DNA of 64,000 nucleotides from assembly GCA_947305745.1 (NCBI GenBank), contig CAMZEH010000001.1, positions 354,720 through 418,719 on the forward strand, written 5' to 3'. The translations under genes and the position numbers were made by a program. Below the pieces are notes generated by a model. That model was not told the DNA's origin. It searched no databases and saw nothing but the letters and a program-made list of their open reading frames with translations. Source of the DNA: an uncultured Clostridia bacterium (lineage in GTDB: Bacteria > Bacillota > Clostridia > Oscillospirales > Acutalibacteraceae). Shown piece by piece: positions 46,067-54,052 of the stretch (position 1 is the first letter of the stretch; every line of letters starts with the position of its first letter).

Positions 46067-48291
46067 TGAAATTGAAAGAAATGAGTAATTATTATACCTA
46101 CGAAGAACTTATTGATTTAATGAAAAATAATGGTCGAACTTATAATTTCGACGTTGTGGAAAGAGCATATAATTTAGCCAAAGAAGCGCATAAGCACCAA
46201 AAAAGAGTGGCGGGTGTGGACTACATTCTTCATCCGACATCTGTAGCATATATATTGGCAGACTTGGGAATGGATACGCAGTGTATAGCCGCAGCGCTTC
46301 TCCACGACGTAATTGAAGATACGGACGTTACAAAAGAAGAAATCGAAGAAAAATTCGGTGAAGAAATAGCAAATTTGGTTGACGGGGTTACAAAGCTAAA
46401 AAAAATATCCGCAGCCACGCGCGAAGAACAGCAAGCCGAAGACGTAAGCAAGATGCTGCTTGCGATGCTGCATGATATACGAGTTATCATGATAAAACTC
46501 GCCGACAGACTTCATAATATGCGTACGATTGAATGTATGCCACCAAAAAAGCGTATAGAAAAATCGCTGCAGAATATGGAAGTTTTTGCTCCTATCGCGC
46601 ATAGACTTGGTATCAGAAGAATAAAAGACGAACTTGAAGATCGTTCACTGCAATATCTTGACCCGATAGGCTATAAAGAGGCACTCAGTGCGCTTTCGCT
46701 TTGTACCGAAGATGCCGAAAAGTTTATTGACGGCATAAAAAAAGAACTTTTGGAAAAGATACAACCTGTAATACCTAGCGTGTACGTTGAAGGCAGAGTT
46801 AAAAGCAATAATGAAATTTATAAAAAGATGTTCGTCAGGGGAAAGAGCATCGAAGAAATTTACGATATATATGCCGTGAGGATAATCGTCAATAGCGTAA
46901 ATGAGTGCTATAACGCTTTTGGTATGGTTCATGATATGTTTCAGCCAATTCCCAAGCGGTTTAAAGATTATATATCTATGCCGAAGCAAAATATGTATCA
47001 GTCGCTCCATACGACGGTTATAAGCGATGTGGGTATTCCTTTTGAAATTCAAATACGCACTTGGGATATGCATCGCATGGCTGAATACGGTATCGCTGCA
47101 CACTGGAAATATAAACTTGATGCTTTTGCTCAGCACGGAAAGCTTTCAGGCACGCTTTCATGGATAAGGAAGCTTCTTGACAGTCACCAAGACTCAAACG
47201 ATATGCAAGATGTGGTCGGTAATATAAAATCGGATCTCGCCACAAAAGAAATATTTGTTCTCACGCCCAGAGGTAAAGTAATAAATCTGCCTACCGGTTC
47301 GACTGTAATTGATTTTGCATATTCAATTCACAGTGATCTGGGCAATCACCTTATAGGAGCAAAAGTAAATAAAAAAATGGTCCCGATTACGCATAAACTG
47401 AGAACGGGAGAAATTGTAGAAGTAGTAAGCTCCAAAGATCCTGCAAAAGGCCCTTCTCGAGATTGGCTCCATTTCGTTAAAACGAGCGAGGCCAGGAGCA
47501 AAATAAAACAGTGGTTCAAAAAGCAGTGTAGAGAAGAAAATATAGTAAAAGGCAAGTCGGAGATTGAACTGGAACTTCGCAAAAACGGTATGATTTTATC
47601 CCAGAGCGGCCTTGAAGATCTTCTTATACCGATTATAAGCAAGCATCAGTGCAATACGCTCGATGATTTTTATGCTGCTGTGGGTTATGGAGGAATACAT
47701 CTTTGGAAATTAATGCCGAGATTTAAATGTGAATATAACCGAAAAATAAAGGATCCGGCATGGAATAGTGAATTCACGGCGCAAAGCAGTGTTTCGGATA
47801 AGCATATCTCGAAAAAAGTGAAAAAGAGCCACGAGAGCGTTATAGTGGACAGTATTGACGGATGTTCGGTGCGACTTGCAAAGTGCTGCTCTCCGCTCCC
47901 GGGCGATAGCATTTTAGGATTTATCACAAAAGGCTATGGCATTACGATACATAAAGATGATTGCTCGAATGTTAGAGCGGATAAAACAGGTGATAACCAA
48001 GGCAGACTCGTTTCTGCCGAGTGGTCGAGCAAAATTGATCAGCTGTTTGACGTCATGCTTGAAATCAGGACTTCGGGCGGTCAAGAATCGGCTAATAAAA
48101 TTACACAAAAAATATTTGAGATAGGCAATCTTAAATTTAGAGCTTTAAGTCACTCTGTTTTGGCGGATAGAAATATTTTGCTCAAATTAAAAATCAGCGT
48201 CGAAAACGCTGATCAGTTGAGGCGTATAATTAATTTGATATCAAAAATAAAAGGCGCCCAGAGCGTGCGGAGAATTGGGAGTGAAACTTAG
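46066..48291 (+). CDS. rel: bifunctional (p)ppGpp synthetase/hydrolase Rel
   Basis: A 741-residue Rel/SpoT homologue controlling the stringent response. Domains in order: HD hydrolase (LLHDVIEDTDVT near residue 85), synthetase domain (YDIYAVRIIV, RFKDYISMPKQNMYQSLHT), TGS (IFVLTPRGKVINLPTGSTVIDFAY) and a C-terminal ACT region (LFDVMLEIRTSGGQ). The RFKD motif is the RxKD type associated with bifunctional enzymes rather than the ExDD of RelA. TAATG overlap with recJ indicates translational coupling. The 3' end is overlapped on the other strand by a small gene. Confidence 0.96.
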   Translation: MKLKEMSNYYTYEELIDLMKNNGRTYNFDVVERAYNLAKEAHKHQKRVAGVDYILHPTSVAYILADLGMDTQCIAAALLHDVIEDTDVTKEEIEEKFGEEIANLVDGVTKLKKISAATREEQQAEDVSKMLLAMLHDIRVIMIKLADRLHNMRTIECMPPKKRIEKSLQNMEVFAPIAHRLGIRRIKDELEDRSLQYLDPIGYKEALSALSLCTEDAEKFIDGIKKELLEKIQPVIPSVYVEGRVKSNNEIYKKMFVRGKSIEEIYDIYAVRIIVNSVNECYNAFGMVHDMFQPIPKRFKDYISMPKQNMYQSLHTTVISDVGIPFEIQIRTWDMHRMAEYGIAAHWKYKLDAFAQHGKLSGTLSWIRKLLDSHQDSNDMQDVVGNIKSDLATKEIFVLTPRGKVINLPTGSTVIDFAYSIHSDLGNHLIGAKVNKKMVPITHKLRTGEIVEVVSSKDPAKGPSRDWLHFVKTSEARSKIKQWFKKQCREENIVKGKSEIELELRKNGMILSQSGLEDLLIPIISKHQCNTLDDFYAAVGYGGIHLWKLMPRFKCEYNRKIKDPAWNSEFTAQSSVSDKHISKKVKKSHESVIVDSIDGCSVRLAKCCSPLPGDSILGFITKGYGITIHKDDCSNVRADKTGDNQGRLVSAEWSSKIDQLFDVMLEIRTSGGQESANKITQKIFEIGNLKFRALSHSVLADRNILLKLKISVENADQLRRIINLISKIKGAQSVRRIGSET

Positions 48292-48483
48292 CCAAAAATT
48301 GTATGTTGTGAAAATGCTCTCTTCAGATTTTGTTGATAGTTTTATTGTCTGGCACCTTGAAAATTCATCTAACGTTCGATAGATTGTTCTGAATAAAAGT
48401 TTGCGCGCGCATACATATATTATTTCCGATTTTTCGATATTTCTTTCTTCTACTTTGCTTTCAATTTGTTTTTTGTTTTCCAT
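48241..48483 (-). CDS. small hypothetical protein overlapping rel
   Basis: An 80-residue frame that I do not recognise. The N-terminal half is charged and helical (ENKKQIESKVEERNIEKSE), followed by IIYVCARKLLFRTIYRTLDEF; the last 17 codons run antisense to the end of rel. Support comes from the upstream signals: GAGGT 7-8 bases before the ATG at 48483 and a TTGGCA-17-TACAAT promoter on the minus strand. The odd C-terminus could mean a recent frame extension over rel. It could also be a non-coding transcript. Confidence 0.5.
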   Translation of the reverse strand: MENKKQIESKVEERNIEKSEIIYVCARKLLFRTIYRTLDEFSRCQTIKLSTKSEESIFTTYNFWLSFTPNSPHALGAFYF

Positions 48484-48513
48484 TAACATTACCTCATAAA
48501 AAATATTCCGTTC

Positions 48514-48542
48514 ATTGTAACATATATAATTTCGTTTGCCAA
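48514..48542 (-). promoter_or_regulatory. promoter of the small gene antisense to the end of rel
   Basis: On the minus strand TTGGCA (48537-48542), 17 bases, TACAAT (48514-48519), ending about 30 bases upstream of the ATG at 48483. Confidence 0.6.
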
Positions 48543-48611
48543 CGATTTTTATGAAAAAATATTTTTTTTAGAGTTAAAATATAAAGATTGAGAGAATATA
48601 GAAAATATAGT

Positions 48612-48640
48612 TTGACATATTTTATAAGTGCGCATATAAT
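48612..48640 (+). promoter_or_regulatory. perfect consensus sigma-A promoter
   Basis: TTGACA at 48612-48617 and TATAAT at 48635-48640 with exactly 17 bases between. The next gene starts at 48766, so the transcript would have an AT-rich leader of roughly 120 bases; I see no known riboswitch in it. Confidence 0.75.
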
Positions 48641-48765
48641 GCTACTTTGGGAGCTTTATTAATAATAAAAATTAATTTACAAAAATAAGTATTTGTATTT
48701 TTTTGTGTTTTGGATATAATAAATGAAAACCCAATTTTTTTTAATTTTATTAGGAGATGATGTAC

Positions 48766-49179
48766 ATGGGAGTATTGGAAGATTTTTTTGTAAAGGCTAA
48801 AGAGGCGGTTGATACCTTGGGCGAAAAAGCCGGACAATTTGTTGATGTTTCTAAGCTTAACATCAAAATGGCGGAGCTTAAAAACGATATGAAAAACGAA
48901 TACGAAACCCTCGGGAAAGCCGTGTATAAAGCCAAAAAAGAAAATATCGACGATGATGCGACGGTTAATTATGAGGTCGCTCAGATTGATAACTTGACGC
49001 TTCAAATCGAAGAGCTAAAAAAGCAAATAGCTACAATGAAAAACAAAGTTTTATGCAAATCTTGTGGACAGCCGAATGAAGTAGGTTCTTGTTACTGTGC
49101 AAAATGCGGCGGAGAATTATCTTGCGATAAAGAATGCGAAAGCGAAAAAAAAGATGATTTTGAAGATTTTGATGAATAA
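48766..49179 (+). CDS. coiled-coil protein with C-terminal zinc ribbon
   Basis: A 137-residue soluble protein. The first 90 residues are helical with heptad character (VKAKEAVDTLGEKAGQFVDVSKLNIKMAELK is in this region), and residues 93-112 form a zinc ribbon with two Cys pairs (LCKSCGQPNE, SCYCAKCGGEL), followed by an acidic tail. Proteins of this shape are frequent in clostridia and have no assigned role. ATG at 48766 is preferred over ATG 48757 and 48760 because AGGAG at 48752-48756 is 9 bases away. It has a consensus promoter upstream, and the sortase gene follows after 72 bases. Confidence 0.78.
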   Translation: MGVLEDFFVKAKEAVDTLGEKAGQFVDVSKLNIKMAELKNDMKNEYETLGKAVYKAKKENIDDDATVNYEVAQIDNLTLQIEELKKQIATMKNKVLCKSCGQPNEVGSCYCAKCGGELSCDKECESEKKDDFEDFDE

Positions 49180-49251
49180 CATCTTTAAATAAAATAATAA
49201 ATCCGGAATGCATATTGTATTTCCGGAATTATTTTTATAAGGATAAAGCGG

Positions 49252-50061
49252 GTGATTAAGATAAGGAAGTTCATAAGAATTTTGTGTGTAATAGTTTTTT
49301 TGGTCAGTGCATATGCTCTCATTGATCTTCTGGTTATATCTCCGATGAAAACCAAAAGCGATGTGCAGGGTGTTAAAGATGTATATTATGAAAATTCAGG
49401 CGAGAGCAAAGAAAATAAAATTGAAAATTTGCAAAAAATAAATTCCGAGATTTGCGGCTGGATAAAAATCGACGATACGAATATTGATTACCCGGTTTTA
49501 TATCGCCCCGGGGATACCGATTTCTACCTTTCGCATGATTATAAAAAAGAAAGTTCCAGATACGGTAGTATAACCGTTGATGCAAGGTGTATGGAAGGTG
49601 TCAGCAGCCGTAACATAATTTTGCACGGCCATCACATGAAAGACGGCCAAATGTTTGCCGACTTATTAAAGTTCGAGGACATAGATTTTTGCCAAAAACA
49701 CCCTATAATACATTTCGATACAATAGACGGCGAAGGCAAATGGAAAGTTTTTGCCATCTTCAAAACAAATACACTCCCCGAACATGGTGAAATTTTTGAC
49801 TATTATATAACTCACTTTTCGGACAAGTCCGAATTTAATCAGTATGTTAAAGATGTTCGTAGGCGCTCACTGGTTGATTTCCCCGCAGATGTTAAACATA
49901 CCGATCAGCTTCTCACTTTATCGACCTGTTCTTATGAACGCAAAGATTTCAGAACTGTTGTTATGGCGAGAAAGCTCAGAAGAAACGAATCTGAAGACGC
50001 GAATGCAGACAAGATAAAAAAATCCGAAGAACCGCTTATGCCTGATTGTTACTACAAGTAA
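49252..50061 (+). CDS. srtB: class B sortase
   Basis: A 269-residue membrane-anchored cysteine transpeptidase. One N-terminal membrane segment (FIRILCVIVFLVSAYALIDLL is its span) is followed by the sortase B core: WIKIDDTNIDYPVLY, HGHHM with the catalytic His at 127, TLSTCSYE with Cys 226, and the Arg in FRTVVMARK at about 234. SrtB enzymes attach proteins with NPQTN- or SPKTG-like motifs to peptidoglycan. No protein in this window has an evident sorting motif, so its substrate lies elsewhere. The start is GTG at 49252 with AAGG upstream. Confidence 0.92.
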   Translation: MIKIRKFIRILCVIVFLVSAYALIDLLVISPMKTKSDVQGVKDVYYENSGESKENKIENLQKINSEICGWIKIDDTNIDYPVLYRPGDTDFYLSHDYKKESSRYGSITVDARCMEGVSSRNIILHGHHMKDGQMFADLLKFEDIDFCQKHPIIHFDTIDGEGKWKVFAIFKTNTLPEHGEIFDYYITHFSDKSEFNQYVKDVRRRSLVDFPADVKHTDQLLTLSTCSYERKDFRTVVMARKLRRNESEDANADKIKKSEEPLMPDCYYK

Positions 50062-50132
50062 TCTTGAATTTTACCTTCGAATATGATATAATATGACCAT
50101 GAAATGTTAGCTGTATTACGGAGGAATTTATT

Positions 50133-50576
50133 TTGGGTATACGAAAAATAGTCTTGGAAGGCGATCCGATTCTTTATAAAAAATGCAGAGAAGTAGAAAA
50201 ATTTGACGATAAGCTTTCAGATCTCATTGACGATATGATAGATACAATGAATAGAGCCGGGGGCGTAGGCTTGGCGGCACCTCAGGTTGGTATACTCAGA
50301 CGCGTTGTTGTAATTAATGTAGGTGATGGAAATACCGAGCTTGTGAACCCCGTTATAGTAGATTCAAGTGGCGAGCAGAGGGAAGAAGAAGGCTGTCTCT
50401 CGTGTCCGGGACAATATGCTACAACACTTCGCCCGATGTTTGTTACGGTTGAAGCGTTTGACAGATTCGGTAAAAAGGTGAAACATACCGGTAAAGCACT
50501 TAAAGCCAGAGCTTTTTGCCACGAAATCGATCACCTTGACGGGATACTTTTTAAATCACGCACAGTATCGCAGTAA
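50133..50576 (+). CDS. def: peptide deformylase
   Basis: A 147-residue deformylase that removes the formyl group from nascent N-terminal Met. All three motifs are present: GVGLAAPQVG, EEGCLSCPG (metal Cys) and HEIDHLDG (metal His pair and catalytic Glu). The start is TTG at 50133, with GGAGGAA upstream and the typical N-terminus GIRKIVLEGDPIL. It is followed by a clean terminator. Length is typical for the short type 1 or type 3 enzymes of clostridia. Confidence 0.96.
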   Translation: MGIRKIVLEGDPILYKKCREVEKFDDKLSDLIDDMIDTMNRAGGVGLAAPQVGILRRVVVINVGDGNTELVNPVIVDSSGEQREEEGCLSCPGQYATTLRPMFVTVEAFDRFGKKVKHTGKALKARAFCHEIDHLDGILFKSRTVSQ

Positions 50577-50597
50577 TTAATCTTACAAATAAAAAAA

Positions 50598-50628
50598 CAC
50601 CGAGAAATTAATCTCGGTGCTGTTTTTT
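50598..50628. terminator. terminator between def and the Nif3-like gene
   Basis: CACCGAGA at 50598-50605 pairs with TCTCGGTG at 50612-50619, followed on the plus strand by CTGTTTTTT; the A run before the stem lets it serve the minus strand too. Confidence 0.85.
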
Positions 50629-50641
50629 ATTATCAGCATTT

Positions 50642-51406
50642 TTATAAATAATTCACTCTGTCGCTAAAAATTTCGCTTGTAAAAAATTGAATGTTAGGGA
50701 ATTTTTCACTTAGCATATCTTTTAGCGGATCTATTATTACGTTTTCGCTTTTGTAGTGTCCTGTATCCACAATGCTTATGTCAAACTCATTTGCTTTTAA
50801 AATGTCGCTATGCTTAATTTCCCCAACCACAAAAGCGTTTGCTGATTTTTCCTTGGCATTTTCAATGAAACTTCCGCCCGAGCCTGAACATATAGCAACT
50901 TTTTTGATTTTATTACCGGTTTGTGTGTATCTGATACCTTTGCATTCGAGTTTTTCTTTGACGAATAAAGCGAATTCTTTGGCACTCATTTCATTTTTTG
51001 CCTCTCCAACCAATCCGATGGGATTATTTTCCTCAAACGCTAAACCCGATAGATTAGAAAGACCGAGTTTTTTTGCAAGCTGAAAATTAACTCCGTTTTG
51101 AGCAATATCTAAATTCGTGTGTGCGCAAATTGTCGAAATACTATTTTTAATCAGTATCGCAATTACGCTGTCAAATGGTATATTTTTAATCGGCTGAAAG
51201 ATAACAGGGTGGTGGCTTATTATCAGATTTGCTCCAAAATTTTTTGCTTCTTCACAAACAGATTTTGTAATGTCAAGAGCGAGCAATACTTTTGAAACTT
51301 CAATATCGTAATCTCCGACCAAAAGCCCCACGTTGTCAAAACTGAGAGCTGTATCAAACGGCGCAATTTCATTTATAAAATCGTATATTTCTTTTATTTT
51401 AGCCAT
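50642..51406 (-). CDS. Nif3-like dinuclear metal-centre protein
   Basis: A 254-residue protein of the Nif3/YqfO family, hexameric with two metal ions per subunit; annotated elsewhere as GTP cyclohydrolase I type 2, though the true role is unclear. Metal-ligand motifs are visible: LIISHHPVIFQP, TICAHTNLD near the middle, and DTGHYKSENVIID at the C-terminal end. It lacks the PII-like insertion found in the longer Bacillus YqfO. It follows trmK by 13 bases on the same strand, the standard trmK-yqfO pair of Firmicutes. Confidence 0.93.
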   Translation of the reverse strand: MAKIKEIYDFINEIAPFDTALSFDNVGLLVGDYDIEVSKVLLALDITKSVCEEAKNFGANLIISHHPVIFQPIKNIPFDSVIAILIKNSISTICAHTNLDIAQNGVNFQLAKKLGLSNLSGLAFEENNPIGLVGEAKNEMSAKEFALFVKEKLECKGIRYTQTGNKIKKVAICSGSGGSFIENAKEKSANAFVVGEIKHSDILKANEFDISIVDTGHYKSENVIIDPLKDMLSEKFPNIQFFTSEIFSDRVNYL

Positions 51407-51419
51407 ATCTACTTGCTCC

Positions 51420-52109
51420 TTAAACTAAAAAATTTTTAAGTTTTTCAATTACTTCTCGGTAATATTCTTGCGCGGAATCTAAATTTTCCGATTCAGCACC
51501 TTTCAGATGATTTTCCAAATTTTTTATCTGCTTCCTGATATAAGCTTGCGCGGCCGGGTACGAATAATCTTCGCTCAGTTTGCCGATGTATTTCTCGTAA
51601 TTTTCAATTTTCTGCGGAGTTCCGACGTATGTAACCTTCATAGCTGTATAAACTTTTCTGGAACATATTGTTGCTTTTTCTTTCTCTATTTTATAACCGT
51701 TTTCGGCGAGGAATTCTCTTAACCTTTCCTCGTATTTCATGGGCTGGAGAATGAAAACTTTATCTTTTTTGCTTGCCCAAGGGCAACCGCTTAGTATGTT
51801 TGATATTATGTTCCCGCCTATGCCTGCAATTATAATTTCATCGACTTCGTTTTCTGTGATATTCAAAAGACCGTCCGAAAGTCTTGTTTTTATTACGTCT
51901 GAAAATCTGTATTTTTCTATATTTTTCGAGGCATTTTTAAGTGGGCCTGTTCGAATGTCACACGCAAGCGCCGATTTGATTTTACTATTTAGAGCGAGCC
52001 AAATAGGGATATAAGCGTGGTCAGTGCCTATATCCGCAACTTTGCAGCCGTCCGTTATCATCTCGGCACAAAGGCTTAACCTATTAGAAAGTTTAAGGTG
52101 GTTTTTCAT
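51420..52109 (-). CDS. trmK: tRNA (adenine(22)-N1)-methyltransferase TrmK
   Basis: A 229-residue SAM-dependent methyltransferase with the Rossmann motif VADIGTDHAYIPIWLA and the family motif IIIAGIGGNIISNIL, then LQPMKYEERLREFL, and a C-terminal coiled coil. TrmK methylates N1 of A22 in tRNA. ATG at 52109 is chosen because GGGA lies 9 bases upstream and homologues start with LKLSNRL after a few residues; TTG 52124 and ATG 52118 would extend it slightly. Confidence 0.93.
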   Translation of the reverse strand: MKNHLKLSNRLSLCAEMITDGCKVADIGTDHAYIPIWLALNSKIKSALACDIRTGPLKNASKNIEKYRFSDVIKTRLSDGLLNITENEVDEIIIAGIGGNIISNILSGCPWASKKDKVFILQPMKYEERLREFLAENGYKIEKEKATICSRKVYTAMKVTYVGTPQKIENYEKYIGKLSEDYSYPAAQAYIRKQIKNLENHLKGAESENLDSAQEYYREVIEKLKNFLV

Positions 52110-52138
52110 ATTTATCATTCCCAATAAATAATATAAAA

Positions 52139-52164
52139 AAGCTACGATGATTATATCGTAGCTT
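52139..52164 (-). terminator. terminator of the zinc-ribbon gene
   Basis: AAGCTACGAT at 52139-52148 and ATCGTAGCTT at 52155-52164 form a perfect 10-base stem; read on the minus strand it is followed by a T run. It ends the transcript of the gene at 52187-52489. Confidence 0.85.
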
Positions 52165-52186
52165 CAAAACGATAGAAATGCAATAA

Positions 52187-52489
52187 TTATTCAGCAAGTT
52201 CGCTTGATGACTCTTCGTTTTCTTTCATTTTCGCAAAGCACTCGCTGCAGTAAACCGGGCGATCTTCACGGGGTTTGAAAGGAACTTTGGCTTCTCCGCC
52301 GCACTGTGCGCAAGTAGCTGTGAAGATTTCACGTTCTGCTTTGGCAGCGTTCTTGCGTGCGTCGCGGCAAGCTTTACATCTTTGCGGTTCATTTTCAAAA
52401 CCTTTTTCCGCATAAAATTCTTGTTCACCTGCAGTAAAAACGAATTCGTTTCCACATTCTTTGCAAGTCAGGGTTTTGTCTTCGTACAT
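52187..52489 (-). CDS. small zinc-ribbon protein (CxxC-CxxC)
   Basis: A 100-residue protein with four Cys pairs: TCKECGNEF, RCKACRDARKN, TCAQCGGEA and YCSECFAKM. The FTAGEQEFYAEKGFENEPQRCKACRDARKN block is the hallmark of a small zinc-binding family widespread in clostridia, of unknown function and possibly nucleic-acid binding. ATG at 52489 has GAGAGG 8 bases upstream; the open frame continues 23 codons further up, but these run through the tRNA-like element and are not likely coding. It ends with a strong terminator. Confidence 0.82.
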   Translation of the reverse strand: MYEDKTLTCKECGNEFVFTAGEQEFYAEKGFENEPQRCKACRDARKNAAKAEREIFTATCAQCGGEAKVPFKPREDRPVYCSECFAKMKENEESSSELAE

Positions 52490-52518
52490 GAGTCTAACCT
52501 CTCTTTGGATAAATTTTT

Positions 52519-52585
52519 TGCCCCAGGACGGGTTCGCACCGACACTTCTAAAAAACATAGCGCTCTACTATAAGCTACTCGGGCA
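52519..52585 (-). pseudogene. degenerate tRNA-like element in the leader of the zinc-ribbon gene
   Basis: Read on the minus strand, these 67 bases look like a shortened tRNA. The ends TGCCCGA and TGGGGCA pair with one mismatch; AGCTTATAGTAGAGC resembles a D arm with a shortened loop; GTCGG..CCGTC with loop TGCGAAC resembles a T arm with one stem mismatch and T55 changed to G. The anticodon-arm region, with a T-rich loop, does not form a proper stem. A promoter lies just upstream. It could be a decayed tRNA gene or a tRNA-like regulatory leader; it is unlikely to be a working tRNA. Confidence 0.45.
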
Positions 52586-52609
52586 TAATTCAGTACCTCT
52601 ACACGGACC

Positions 52610-52638
52610 AGTGTACCTTAATTTAAAAAGTAAGTCAA
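52610..52638 (-). promoter_or_regulatory. promoter of the tRNA-like element and zinc-ribbon gene
   Basis: On the minus strand TTGACT (52633-52638), 17 bases, TACACT (52610-52615). The transcript would start about 18 bases before the tRNA-like element. Confidence 0.6.
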
Positions 52639-52750
52639 CAATTTTTATTATTTTTTATTTATAATTGTGCAATATGTAGAACTTGTACCGTTTTTTTGAT
52701 TATTAAATTTACAAATCGCATCATTTCGGACTTATTCCTTACTTTAAAAA

Positions 52751-53614
52751 CTAAATTTTACACTCAATTATTATATCCATACTTCCGGGAATAATGCCAA
52801 ATTTCCCTGAAATTTCGTCTTTAATAAATCGAGCTTCTGGAACGGAAATGGAATGTTTTGAGCTGTATGAGGGTATTTGCAATTCATTTGATGAGTATGT
52901 GTAATCGGAATTTCCGAGAATTTTCGAACCTATTTTTACCTTTAGACTTGAAAATTTGCGTTCAAAACTGTTTTTAACGGTAATATTTTTAGCGGGGATG
53001 TTTCCGTAATTGTATATAGAAATTCCGTATGTTACTGTGCCGCCTGAAAAATTTTTAATTTGTTTAATGGTTTTTATGTCTGCGGTTTCGCGAATTTTTA
53101 TTGTATGTGAAGATTCCAACGTTTTGCCGGTCGATGGGATAATTAGAGAAGAGCAGTTTGTTATCGAAGCACCCACGTTTAAAGGAGCATTTTCGGTTAC
53201 TTTCGCTGAATATATGATAACCGCGTTCGACAGTGCCGCCAGAACGCCAATTTCAAATATGATTTTATCGGAATATGTTTTTGGATCCGCAATTTCAGCC
53301 GAGTTTCCATTTATATAGTATTTAAAATTCTCGGCATATTTTAGCAGGGAATATGAACTTGAATCGTTTACAGTTTTTGTGTTTCCCATGTCTTCTTTTA
53401 TTTTTAAATTAAATAAAGGAGCATAGGAATTATTTTTTATTTCTATGATGTATGTTATATTGTCGCCAAAAAAATAATTTTCAGAGAGACAATATTTTTC
53501 TAAACTTACCGATTCGACATCTATAAAATCGGTGGAATTTGAGAGCGCAATGCCACTCATGTTGTCGCCGTAATCAAAAGTTACCGATGCGGCGGTTGGT
53601 TTTTGGTTTGGCAT
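52751..53614 (-). CDS. DUF11-type repeat protein
   Basis: A 287-residue protein built of beta-sandwich repeats of the DUF11 kind. Two repeats can be seen: one around YIIEIKNNSYAPLFNLKIKEDMG and one around TYGISIYNYGNIPAKNITVKNSF. It has no clear signal peptide, as in similar clostridial proteins that begin with a short PNQxxxxVTFDYG segment. ATG 53614 is preferred because CGGAGGT precedes it by 9 bases; the open frame extends 27 codons upstream without support. Function unknown; a structural or surface/spore role is possible. It is monocistronic. Confidence 0.72.
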   Translation of the reverse strand: MPNQKPTAASVTFDYGDNMSGIALSNSTDFIDVESVSLEKYCLSENYFFGDNITYIIEIKNNSYAPLFNLKIKEDMGNTKTVNDSSSYSLLKYAENFKYYINGNSAEIADPKTYSDKIIFEIGVLAALSNAVIIYSAKVTENAPLNVGASITNCSSLIIPSTGKTLESSHTIKIRETADIKTIKQIKNFSGGTVTYGISIYNYGNIPAKNITVKNSFERKFSSLKVKIGSKILGNSDYTYSSNELQIPSYSSKHSISVPEARFIKDEISGKFGIIPGSMDIIIECKI

Positions 53615-54052
53615 AGTTAAAATACCTCCGAACTGATTTTTATTTAAAAAATAGATACCTAAAATAATATATTCATCAAAGTCTTGTCTTGTCATAGATT
53701 AGGGGAGATTGCTGTGTAATTTTTTGTAACTAAAATGTAAACACTTAATTTCGGGGATTTATACAAATAAAGGATGGAGGCCAAAAAATGTTCAGTTGTC
53801 TATTTATAAAAAAATAGCGATTTTTTCAAAAAAATAGTATATAATAACATCCTAAAAAAATATATGATGTTAATATGCACAAAAGTGTAAATTTAAGTTT
53901 CTTGACAAACAGCAAAATGTTTAATAAACTGCATAGTGGTTATACAAATTCATCATTTGTAAAAAATTACAAATTTGAAAAAATCATGACATCATACATA
54001 ATTCAAAGGTATCAAATTTTTGTGCTTTTGCAAAAGGAGGAAAAAGTAAAAT
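53615..54052. other. intergenic region of 438 bases
   Basis: AT-rich stretch between the divergent DUF11 and G5/3D genes. It holds a plus-strand promoter (TTGACA 53902-53907, 17 bases, TAAACT 53925-53930) for the G5/3D gene with a leader of about 115 bases. A 64-codon frame at 53875-54069 overlaps the next start and has no ribosome site. I see no further gene or known riboswitch. Confidence 0.5.

Noticed and set aside
48622..49005. 127-codon minus-strand frame opposite the coiled-coil zinc-ribbon gene
   Set aside because: It is antisense to a well-supported gene with a consensus promoter and Cys motifs, and has no signals of its own.
49252..50061. Search for sortase substrates (LPxTG, NPxTN) among the secreted proteins of the window
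   Set aside because: None of the exported proteins ends with a sorting motif, hydrophobic span and basic tail.
52490..52558. N-terminal extension of the zinc-ribbon protein
   Set aside because: These codons cover the tRNA-like element; ATG 52489 has a GAGAGG site and matches the start of homologues.
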